A DNA stretch of 64,000 nucleotides from CAYSBE01 sp046309355. Its GTDB lineage: Bacteria > Bacteroidota > Bacteroidia > UKL13-3. The notes below the pieces were generated by a model that was not told the DNA's origin, ran no database searches, and saw nothing but the letters and a program-made list of their open reading frames with translations. The stretch spans positions 1 to 64,000 of the forward strand of contig JBKCPL010000062.1 in NCBI GenBank assembly GCA_046309355.1, written 5' to 3'. Made by a program: the position numbers and the translations under genes. Positions 53,785 to 62,100 of the stretch are shown piece by piece. Position 1 is the first letter of the stretch. Every line of letters begins with the position of its first letter.

Positions 53785-54656
53785 TTCCCGTATTTATCCA
53801 TAATGGTATATAAAATACCGTCTTTCAAACCTGCACTTGGCGCCATTATTTTTTCAATATTGGCCCACTTCAGCAATTGCAAATAAATATAGGCTGAAGG
53901 TTCAATCACATCCGCACGATCGGGATTCAGTTTATACTGTTCAATTCGCTCGCGGGTATTCAGTTTTTTAATTTTGTGATAAAAGGTATGTAGTTCCTCG
54001 CGCGTTATGGAAGGATTCTCGGAAGGATGAATTATCTGCGCTATTTTATTGATGGTTCCGCTGGTGGCAATGGCTTGTGAATGCTGCACATCAGTCAGGT
54101 GCGACTGAACATAGTTTTCTATTTGCTGCCACGTTGATTTATTGATAGCATCATCCAGCAAGCGAACAGTTCCCACATCAAAGGAAACAGAGTCGAACGC
54201 TTTCTGATTTTTAATCACCGTCATTTCTGTACTTCCACCACCTACGTCTATGGTCAGATACGTTTTATTGGGTTTAAACAAGTGGCTGATGGAGCGAAGT
54301 ATAAGTTGTGATTCACGTTTGCCGTCAATTACTTCCACTTTTAATCCGCAGCTTTTTTCAACTTTATGTACAATCTTTTCTGCATTTTTTGCGTCACGCA
54401 GTGCACTGGTGGCACAGGCCATATAATGGTCTACATCGTATGCCTGCAGCAACAGGCTAAATGCTTCCATAGCTTTATAAAACACTTCCCGTTTTTCTTT
54501 GCTGATTTTTCCTTCTCGGAAAGCATCATCGCCCAGACGGATAGGAATGCGAACAAACTCAACGCGCTTAAATGGTTCGGCAAATGTGCCATCGTTGGTA
54601 CGGGCTATTTGCAGCCGCACAGCATTGGAACCGATATCAATGGCTGCTATTTTCAT
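53781..54656 (-). CDS. ppx: Exopolyphosphatase / GppA family phosphatase
   Basis: 291 aa, a single Ppx/GppA domain of the actin/hexokinase fold without the C-terminal HD part of E. coli Ppx. Seen: AIDIGSNAVRLQIA, CATSALRDAKN, DGKRESQLI and DVGGGSTEM. It hydrolyses polyphosphate or (p)ppGpp 5' phosphates; which one cannot be told. Last gene of the leftward set deacetylase, FemAB-like, ppx, with a 47-base gap to the preceding gene. Confidence 0.9.
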   Translation of the reverse strand: MKIAAIDIGSNAVRLQIARTNDGTFAEPFKRVEFVRIPIRLGDDAFREGKISKEKREVFYKAMEAFSLLLQAYDVDHYMACATSALRDAKNAEKIVHKVEKSCGLKVEVIDGKRESQLILRSISHLFKPNKTYLTIDVGGGSTEMTVIKNQKAFDSVSFDVGTVRLLDDAINKSTWQQIENYVQSHLTDVQHSQAIATSGTINKIAQIIHPSENPSITREELHTFYHKIKKLNTRERIEQYKLNPDRADVIEPSAYIYLQLLKWANIEKIMAPSAGLKDGILYTIMDKYGN

Positions 54657-54703
54657 ACTGCCGGCAATATGAGAAAAAGTTAAAGGAATTGCAATCTACT
54701 TAA

Positions 54704-55615
54704 TCAGCCTTTCATCCAACGTATCAACCACGGAAGTCGGTTTATGCGCAAATGAACATAATTCCGTTTTTCAGCTCCAAACCCTTTGAATAACCGGGCT
54801 ACACCGGGAATTTCCGACCCTTCAAAATCGAGTTCGAAGGGGTGGCCGCTGTAATGCCGTATCATGTGATCAAACAACAAGTAAATACTCCTCTCCTCTT
54901 TACCCTGTTTGCTGCTACTGCCCATCAGGTAGTAAATGCGGGTATTGCAAATGGCAAATGCAGCGGAAGAAAGTATGTCGCCCTTATCGTCACTTACTGC
55001 CAGAGGCTTTACCAAGTGATTGGCAAAAAGTGTATCGAACAGTTGCTGCAACACAACATAGTGCGAACTATCCAGTCCTTTGGTTTCAGCTCCTTTGTGG
55101 GTGCGGTATTGGTCAATAATAACAGATGTATCGCATGCAACAACCTGTTGCGGGTGGCGGGTTGCTTTTTTCAGGTTGCGTCTGGTGTGTTCACTGTATT
55201 TTTTTACCAGCTTTTCGTAGGGCTTATTCAAGGGTAAAACATAATTTTTACGCTTAATGATTTTTCCCTTGCTTATGTTTTGCTGAACAAGAGCCTCATT
55301 CAGTTGTACATCAATATACCTGTACTTATGCGGTATTGCTGACAGCACTTCATCAAGTTGCTCGGCTAAGGGTAAATGCTTATAAAAAAGCCCCAATTGC
55401 TGGGTAAAAAAAGGCTGAAACACATACTGATAAATTTTTTTCTTTACCGGAAGCGGAAACACAGCTTCGTAATCGCCTACAACCAGTGCACTCCAGCCCG
55501 GGCAAACTATATCGAGGTACCACGAATACCCGTACAGCATACTGTTCAGGCTTTGCGAAATACAAAGATCCCAGCGCTGTTTATCAATTTCTTGGTGTTG
55601 AAGGTACTGTATCAA
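54704..55615 (-). CDS. FemAB/GNAT-like acyltransferase (BioF2-like)
   Basis: 303 aa, cytoplasmic. Tandem GNAT fold of the FemAB type: N-terminal SLNSMLYGYSWYLDIV, a central basic block HTRRNLKKA, and a C-terminal FELDFEGSEIPGVARLFKGFGA, the strongest family match. FemAB-like enzymes add amino acids or acyl groups to cell-envelope molecules, using aminoacyl-tRNA or acyl-CoA. It starts 2 bases after the stop of the deacetylase gene, so both are translated together, pointing to envelope glycan or exopolysaccharide modification. Confidence 0.78.
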   Translation of the reverse strand: MIQYLQHQEIDKQRWDLCISQSLNSMLYGYSWYLDIVCPGWSALVVGDYEAVFPLPVKKKIYQYVFQPFFTQQLGLFYKHLPLAEQLDEVLSAIPHKYRYIDVQLNEALVQQNISKGKIIKRKNYVLPLNKPYEKLVKKYSEHTRRNLKKATRHPQQVVACDTSVIIDQYRTHKGAETKGLDSSHYVVLQQLFDTLFANHLVKPLAVSDDKGDILSSAAFAICNTRIYYLMGSSSKQGKEERSIYLLFDHMIRHYSGHPFELDFEGSEIPGVARLFKGFGAEKRNYVHLRINRLPWLIRWMKG

Positions 55616-55617
55616 GC

Positions 55618-56931
55618 TTATTGTTTATCGGCTGCAAAGTTATGCATTGTTTGGAATACGTATCTCCAGCTATGCCATCCTTCGGCAGAACTAAGATTAG
55701 AATTGTGCCAAATACTTATGAATTCGCCCGAATACGTGTGAACTGTATCCATCAATTTCTCGATAAGCCGAATAGCAGTAGCAGGATTTAGCTCCATGGC
55801 ATACCTAAGTGTGGTATCCATTACACAAGGTGAGTGTATCTGTAATTCAGCGGGCTTATTCGTTTTTAAATTAAAAAATTGAAATGGCTTGCAGGTTGAT
55901 GCCCTAAACCCACAGCGGTCGGCATACATCATTGAATAGTCGAACCGAATACCGGCAAGCTCCAATGCTTCATACGTTTCGGGTAAATGTAACCGCAGGT
56001 AGTGTTGCCTGCTATGATAAATAATACGGCCACATAATTTTTCCAAACGCTGCTTTTCTTCTGCTATCCATTCAGTATGCTCACGTGTGTGATACGATGG
56101 GTGTAATCCGATTTGTGCATCTGCATCTAGTTTTGCAATGGCGTTTTTATAATCATACGAAGTGTGCGATATGTTTTTATCGTAGTTGGTTTCATTTCGG
56201 GTAAGAAAAAAATACATAAGGTGCGCCCGTGTCTTCATCACTACCGATTCGATGTATGCATAGCTATCGTATGGGTCTTTGCTAAATCCTGTAAATACTT
56301 TCAATTGTTCTGTGGCATCCTGTAAACGTTGCTGTTTAAGTGCATTTGCCCATTTCATCAATTGCTTTGCTGCGCCATAGCCTTTGTAGCGATATACAAA
56401 ATCAACATCAATGGAGCTGATGTGCTGAAAGATACTGTTTGCAAAGTTTAGTTCAGGGAATTGCTGATTCAGTTGAATGCGTAATTGATTTGCCCATACA
56501 TCTATCAAGGGTATTTCAAGAAATTGGTATTGCCAGGCCAAGCTGCTTGTATAGTTGAATCGGCCATGTTTATCGGGTTCAAAAAAAACATACTCCTCGT
56601 AGCGGCTTAGCAAATAAAAGGCTGCTGAAAAGATATCGAACGGATGGTCGGATGAAGCATGCCCGACTGCAATGGTTTTCATCCAGTGCGGATGGTCGGT
56701 AACAGATACGGTTTGCCGTTCGGTATGCTTTTCAAAAAGCAACTGTGTGGGAATAATCTGATAGCTGTTTTCGCACCACACATTGCTATAATTTAGTTTA
56801 GGACCGGTATGTTTTACAAATTGATCAAAGTCGTGAATACTGGTATATTCCACTCCTATACGCCTGTAAAGCAATTCGTGTAGAATATATGTTAAACGAG
56901 GACTTTCCGTAGCGCTGTATACAAGCAACAT
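55618..56931 (-). CDS. Polysaccharide deacetylase family protein
   Basis: 437 aa from the ATG at 56931; the frame extends to 56988 but those residues overlap the glyS leader. The N-terminal half matches the DUF7033-type lead domain of Bacteroidota deacetylases: DIFSAAFYLLSRYEEY, SSLAWQYQFLEIPLIDVW. The second half is a NodB-like barrel: SSIDVDFVYRY (Asp pair), IGLHPSYHT with His, RQHYLRLHLPETYEALELAGI, and a final FISIWHNSNLS. The enzyme likely removes acetyl groups from a surface or extracellular polysaccharide. No signal peptide is evident. Operon with the FemAB-like gene. Confidence 0.8.
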   Translation of the reverse strand: MLLVYSATESPRLTYILHELLYRRIGVEYTSIHDFDQFVKHTGPKLNYSNVWCENSYQIIPTQLLFEKHTERQTVSVTDHPHWMKTIAVGHASSDHPFDIFSAAFYLLSRYEEYVFFEPDKHGRFNYTSSLAWQYQFLEIPLIDVWANQLRIQLNQQFPELNFANSIFQHISSIDVDFVYRYKGYGAAKQLMKWANALKQQRLQDATEQLKVFTGFSKDPYDSYAYIESVVMKTRAHLMYFFLTRNETNYDKNISHTSYDYKNAIAKLDADAQIGLHPSYHTREHTEWIAEEKQRLEKLCGRIIYHSRQHYLRLHLPETYEALELAGIRFDYSMMYADRCGFRASTCKPFQFFNLKTNKPAELQIHSPCVMDTTLRYAMELNPATAIRLIEKLMDTVHTYSGEFISIWHNSNLSSAEGWHSWRYVFQTMHNFAADKQ

Positions 56932-57018
56932 GAAGTGCAAAATAACAAAAATAAGCCGTGCTGTTGCAATACATACCGGATATTGCACCTTGTATGTTTT
57001 GGTGTAACTTGCGGGCCT

Positions 57019-58503
57019 ATGTCGGACGAGTTATTCAAGAAAGTAGTAAGCCATGCCAAAGAGTATGGTTTTGTGTTCCCATCCAGCGAAATTTATGACG
57101 GATTAGGAGCTGTTTACGATTACGGTCAAAACGGAACCGAATTAAAAAACAACCTTCGTCAATACTGGTGGAAAGCTATGGTGCACATGCATGAAAATAT
57201 TGTGGGTATTGATTCTGCCATATTTATGCACCCAAAAACATGGAAGGCCAGTGGACATATAGATGGGTTTAGCGACCCCATGATTGATAACAAAGACAGC
57301 AAGAAACGCTACCGTGCCGATCAGTTGTTGGAAGATAAAATAGCCCGTTACGAAAAAGACGGCAAGACACAAAAAGCTGCTGAATTGCAACAGGGGCTTG
57401 ATAAAGCGATGCTCGAAAATGACCTAGCTCTGTTAAAGAGTCTTGTTGAACAGCATGAAATTGCCTGTCCAATTAGCGGTACACGCAATTGGACCGATGT
57501 GCGGCAATTCAACCTCATGTTTAGTACCGAAATGGGAGCTATGGCTGAAGATGCCGATAAAATATACTTGCGCCCCGAAACTGCACAGGGCATATTCGTC
57601 AATTTTCTGAATGTTCAAAAAACAGGCCGCATGAAAATACCTTTCGGTATTGCACAAACAGGCAAAGCCTTTCGAAATGAAATAATAGCACGCCAATTTA
57701 TAATGCGTATGCGTGAGTTTGAACAAATGGAAATGCAGTTTTTTGTGCGACCCGGCACTCAAAAACAGTGGTACGAATACTGGAAAGCAGCACGGCTTAA
57801 ATGGCATCAGAAACTTGGGCTAGGCAATGCAAAATACCGCTACCACGATCATGTAAAGTTAGCTCACTATGCCGATGCAGCTGTTGATATAGAGTTTGAT
57901 TTCCCTTTCGGATTTAAAGAACTGGAAGGCATACATTCACGTACAGATTTTGACCTAAGAAATCATCAGGAATTGTCCGGTAAGAAACTGCAGTACTTTG
58001 ATGCAGAAACCGATGAAAACGGAAAGCCATTTGGCAATTATATTCCTTATGTGGTTGAAACATCCGTAGGGCTCGACCGACTCTTTTTATCGGTGCTTTG
58101 CGCTGCATACCACGAAGAAGAAATAGGTAGTGCGGATGCACCATCAGATAAAAAAGATACACGTGTAGTGCTGCGCATTACGCCTGTTCTTGCTCCATAC
58201 AAAATAGCGGTATTCCCCCTTACCAAAAAAGATGGCTTACCCGAAGTAGCCCGACAGATTATTGATAAGCTGAAACTGGAATACAATTGCTTTTATGAGG
58301 AAAAAGACGCTATAGGGAAACGCTACCGCAGGCAGGATGCCATAGGTACACCATACTGCATTACTGTGGATCATCAAACACTCGAAGACAGAACGGTAAC
58401 CATTCGTCACCGCGATACGATGATTCAAGAACGTGTTAGCATAGATGCATTGCAGGATATACTCAGCAAAACCATCAACTGGAATTCATTGTTAGCTGAT
58501 TAA
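57019..58503 (+). CDS. glyQS: Glycyl-tRNA synthetase, single-chain type
   Basis: 494 aa from the ATG at 57019; the longer open frame from 56935 overlaps the divergent deacetylase gene. This is the homodimeric, eukaryote-like class II enzyme used by Bacteroidota, not the alpha/beta form. Motifs: VFPSSEIYDGLGAVYDYG, RPETAQGIFVNF, GKAFRNEI, REFEQMEMQFF, and anticodon-binding APYKIAVFPL at the C-terminus. Charges tRNA-Gly. Its TAA overlaps the next ATG by one base (TAATG). Confidence 0.95.
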   Translation: MSDELFKKVVSHAKEYGFVFPSSEIYDGLGAVYDYGQNGTELKNNLRQYWWKAMVHMHENIVGIDSAIFMHPKTWKASGHIDGFSDPMIDNKDSKKRYRADQLLEDKIARYEKDGKTQKAAELQQGLDKAMLENDLALLKSLVEQHEIACPISGTRNWTDVRQFNLMFSTEMGAMAEDADKIYLRPETAQGIFVNFLNVQKTGRMKIPFGIAQTGKAFRNEIIARQFIMRMREFEQMEMQFFVRPGTQKQWYEYWKAARLKWHQKLGLGNAKYRYHDHVKLAHYADAAVDIEFDFPFGFKELEGIHSRTDFDLRNHQELSGKKLQYFDAETDENGKPFGNYIPYVVETSVGLDRLFLSVLCAAYHEEEIGSADAPSDKKDTRVVLRITPVLAPYKIAVFPLTKKDGLPEVARQIIDKLKLEYNCFYEEKDAIGKRYRRQDAIGTPYCITVDHQTLEDRTVTIRHRDTMIQERVSIDALQDILSKTINWNSLLAD

Positions 58504-59027
58504 TGAACAACGAACAGGATAGCATTCAACCCATTGAAAACCGCGTAGCCGGCAGCGGGCTTCTTACGCTAAACCTAGAAGAGTATTTCCATTCCGGTGA
58601 ACGTGTGGTGCTGGATATACAGCCCTGGCTTTTTCACGGCATTATTCTGAAGGAAAAAGACTTCAGAGAAACGGTAAAGCAACACGACTGGAAGCAGTAC
58701 GACAACAAAAATGTGGCTTTTATATGCTCGGCTGATGCGATAGTGCCCACCTGGGCTTACATGCTGTTGGCTGTAAATATTGAACCCTACGCCCACCGTT
58801 ATGTTTTTGGTAGCATTACGATGCTGAACGATGTGCTGTATCAGGATGCACTGAGAAGCATTGACTATGAAAGTTTCAGAGATGCGCGGGTCATTGTAAA
58901 AGGGTGCAGCGATGTGCCAGTACCTGTAAGTGCCTACGTTGAAATTACACACCGTCTTATGCCCTTTGCCAAAAGCATAATGTATGGCGAGGCTTGCAGC
59001 AATGTTCCCATCTGGAAACGCAAATAA
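58503..59027 (+). CDS. DUF2480 family protein
   Basis: 174 aa, soluble. DUF2480 is a Bacteroidota-restricted family without known function; matching features are the N-terminal ENRVAGSGLLTLNLEEYF, LFHGIILKEKDFRE, WAYMLLAVNIEPYA and VKGCSDVPVPVSAYVEIT. It is translationally coupled to glyQS, which suggests co-expression with translation. Two hairpins follow. Confidence 0.85.
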   Translation: MNNEQDSIQPIENRVAGSGLLTLNLEEYFHSGERVVLDIQPWLFHGIILKEKDFRETVKQHDWKQYDNKNVAFICSADAIVPTWAYMLLAVNIEPYAHRYVFGSITMLNDVLYQDALRSIDYESFRDARVIVKGCSDVPVPVSAYVEITHRLMPFAKSIMYGEACSNVPIWKRK

Positions 59028-59046
59028 TACCTGATGATATATGTAA

Positions 59047-59075
59047 AAAAAATGCCGCTTTAAGCGGCATTTTTT
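59047..59075. terminator. Bidirectional terminator
   Basis: A long stem (59047-59060 with 59062-59075; effective loop CTTTAAG) with A6 on one side and T6 on the other. It ends the rightward glyQS-DUF2480 unit and backs up termination of the leftward T9SS gene. Confidence 0.9.
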
Positions 59076-59083
59076 ATTGGGAG

Positions 59084-59126
59084 TAAACAATAAGGGCGGG
59101 CGCTACGCGCCCGCCCTTATTGTTTA
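59084..59126 (-). terminator. Long perfect GC-rich hairpin after T9SS gene
   Basis: 59084-59102 pairs with 59108-59126 without a mismatch; one more C-G pair leaves a TAC loop, giving a 20-bp stem with core GGGCGGGCGC. It lies 20 bases after the stop of the leftward gene. Without a T tract of its own it may act with the next hairpin, or protect the 3' end of the mRNA. Confidence 0.75.
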
Positions 59127-59145
59127 CATAGAGTTAACTCTACCC

Positions 59146-62100
59146 TTAGTTGGTTTTAACCACTTTCAGGGTTGTGCTTTCTGTACCGTTGAGTCGCACA
59201 AAGTATATTCCACCTTTCAGTTTATCCAACTCATCCATAGCTATACGGTTCATACCTTTTTCAATCAGAACTTCGCGAGTGCTAATTACTCTGCCCTGAA
59301 TATCGGTAATCGTCAATGTATAGTCTGCATCTTGCAGGCTTACAACTTCTACCTGAAGTCCGGTGTTGAATGGATTTGGATATGCTTTAACCGATGTCAC
59401 GGCTCTGGTATCGCGGTTTACACTAACCACTGAGCTTAAGGTTTCAGTTCCGTCAAAGTCAATCTGACGCAGGCGATAGTACAATGTGTTGGCCTGAGCA
59501 ACAGCAAATGCTCCTTCATCCAACAATTCATAATTAACACGTACCACGCTGTATTCTTTACCATTTACAAACTTGATTTCAGTAAAGTTCTCACCGTCAG
59601 CCGAACGCTCAACGCTGAATCCACGGTTATTTTGTTCGCTAGCAGTGGTCCAGGTCAGCAGTACATCTTCATTCAATCCTTTGCCCTCAAATGCTATCAG
59701 GTTAACAGGTAGAGCTGTTGCTAAACTATCCCCTACTGTAAAGAAGCTTAAGCTGCTTACACCTGATATACTGCGAGAGTAAGGATCTGTACCGGTTGCT
59801 GCTCCAAACGATGTACCTACGTATGTCCACTTGCTGTTTGCTGTGTTATAACGCGAAACAGCTGATTGTGTACGGTTGAATCCACCCACTTCTTCTGCCG
59901 AATTCCAAGTAAGCGTAATCGTAGCGTTAGAACCACCTGCTACTGATTCGCTGATTGCCCATGTACGGTCAACCATGCTGGTAGCCAATGGCAATCCTGA
60001 GTTTCCGTTAACCAATACTCCGTTAAACACGCGTACCGATATTACATCTGTTGTTGAAGAACCATTCAGCTGTACCTGAGCCGGGGTAAATGATGTGAGT
60101 GAACCTACAGGGTAAGATACGTTGGTAGAATTATTCTGAACTGTTCTGTTTAATGAACCGATACCATTAGTTTTTACATAGTTTGTAGAGCTGGCATTTA
60201 CTATTGAACCGGTTGAACCTATGGTCAGGTTATTGGCACCTAAACGTACTGAACCTGTAATAAATTCAAGATGTCTGTTCACGGTAAGGCTGGTATTCAG
60301 AATCAAATCGCCTGATCCAAGGTTAACTAGTACAGTATCTACGTTGCTTATAAGATTACCAGTATTCTGATTTCCTGTCAAGGCACTGTATTCTACTCTT
60401 GCTCCAGCATTGATAGTACGTGCACCGTTTACTTGTATATTACCAGTAATACCGGCTACTTCCAGGCCTTGAGGTGATCCTACAATAAGGCGTGAACCTG
60501 ATTGCGCAGTAAAGCTTCCGATACCCGAGAGTACTTCAGTACCGAAATTAATAGTACCACCGGTTTGTATTACAGTGTTTCCAAGAGCTGTTAGAGTACC
60601 ACCTAAAGTAGCTACACCCGTTCCTGTAACGGTAATGGTATTGTAAGTACCCGATACTGTAGCGGCTGTTGAAACCACCAAATCGGCAATTACCGTGTAA
60701 GGAGTTACAGATGTATCAGCACCTGAAGGCGTAACCACAATAATATTACCTGTGGTTGTTCCTGTAGCTACTACTGCTGTAATCTGAGATGAACTATTTA
60801 CAGTGTAAGATGCTGCAGCAGTTCCGTTAAACGATACTGCAGTTGCACCTGTAAAGTTAGATCCTGTAATAACTACAGTTGATCCTACACCACCTGAACT
60901 TGGACTGAAACCGCTAATAGTTGGCGGCAAGGTAACAGTGAAGTTAGTACCGCTTGTGCCGGTTCCGGAACCATTAACTACAGTTATTGCACCTGTAGAT
61001 GCACCCGCTGGTACGGTAGCAGTTATGGTGGTTGTACTGTTTACTGTGAAAGATGAATTTACTCCATTAAATCTCACATTTGTTACTGCATTGAAATCTG
61101 TACCTGTAATAGTTACTGTAGTACCGGCAGGTCCTGTAGACGGTGTAAACGAGCTTACAGTTGGTGCTGGGAAAACTGTATACGGTGAGGATGACTCCAC
61201 ACTATCTGTACCATTGGTGACACGTATATTTCCTGTGGTTGCACCAGCAGGAACTGTCGTGTTAATGGTGGTATTATTTACTACAGTAAATGCGGCATTC
61301 TGACCATTGAATCTAACACCTGTTGCCCATGTAAATCCAGTTCCTGTTATAGTTACAGCCGAACCGAATGTGCCTGATGTAGGCGAGAACGAAGCAATGG
61401 TTGGAGCCGGTATTACTGTGAAATTAAATGCACTGGTTCCTGTACCAAATGAATTGGTAATTTGTATAGGACCTGTGGTTGCACCGGCAGGAACCGTAGT
61501 AGTAATGATAGTATCATTAACTACGGTGTAAACCGTTTGAGCCACACCATTGAAACTGATTGCACTTGCACCTGTAAACAGTGTACCTCTGATTGTTACT
61601 GCAGCTCCTATTGATGCAGCAGATGGTGATACAACTGTAATAGTTGGAGGAGCAGCCAATTCGGTTCCGGTAAATGTTATAAATGAACCGGTAGATGAAA
61701 GACCGCCTACCGATGCTATTCCGGTAGAAGAATTAGAGGTAGTGGTAAACTGAGTTGTCCAAGCTGTAGGTACGGCCACATCCGAAGTAGCCAGACGAAT
61801 GTTATTCGCATTAATCGTTGTTCCAAGGGTAGCCGCATCGAAGTTGTAAACCAGTCCATAGTTATAGGGTGTAGTACCACCGCTGATATCGGCACGTATG
61901 TAACAATTATTAAAGTTACCTGCCGGTGAAGATGGAGGATTTACACCTGTAAAGTCATATACTGTAGCACTGGTAGGTGCTGATGTTCCCCAGTTAATGG
62001 ATGCAACCGGACGGTTGGCGAAAGTATACACTGTAGTTGTGTTGGAAGCGGGTGCTGCAGATGCTGTAGCCGCTATAGGCAGCATTGTAGGTGCGCTTGT

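Noticed and set aside
56935..57018. N-terminal extension of glycyl-tRNA synthetase
   Set aside because: It would overlap the divergent deacetylase start and adds cysteine-rich residues unlike the family; the ATG at 57019 begins the usual N-terminus.
15096..58503. Threonine dehydrogenase, FtcD, GlyA and GlyRS as one glycine/one-carbon cluster
   Set aside because: They are spread over 43 kb among unrelated genes with separate promoters; co-location is probably incidental.
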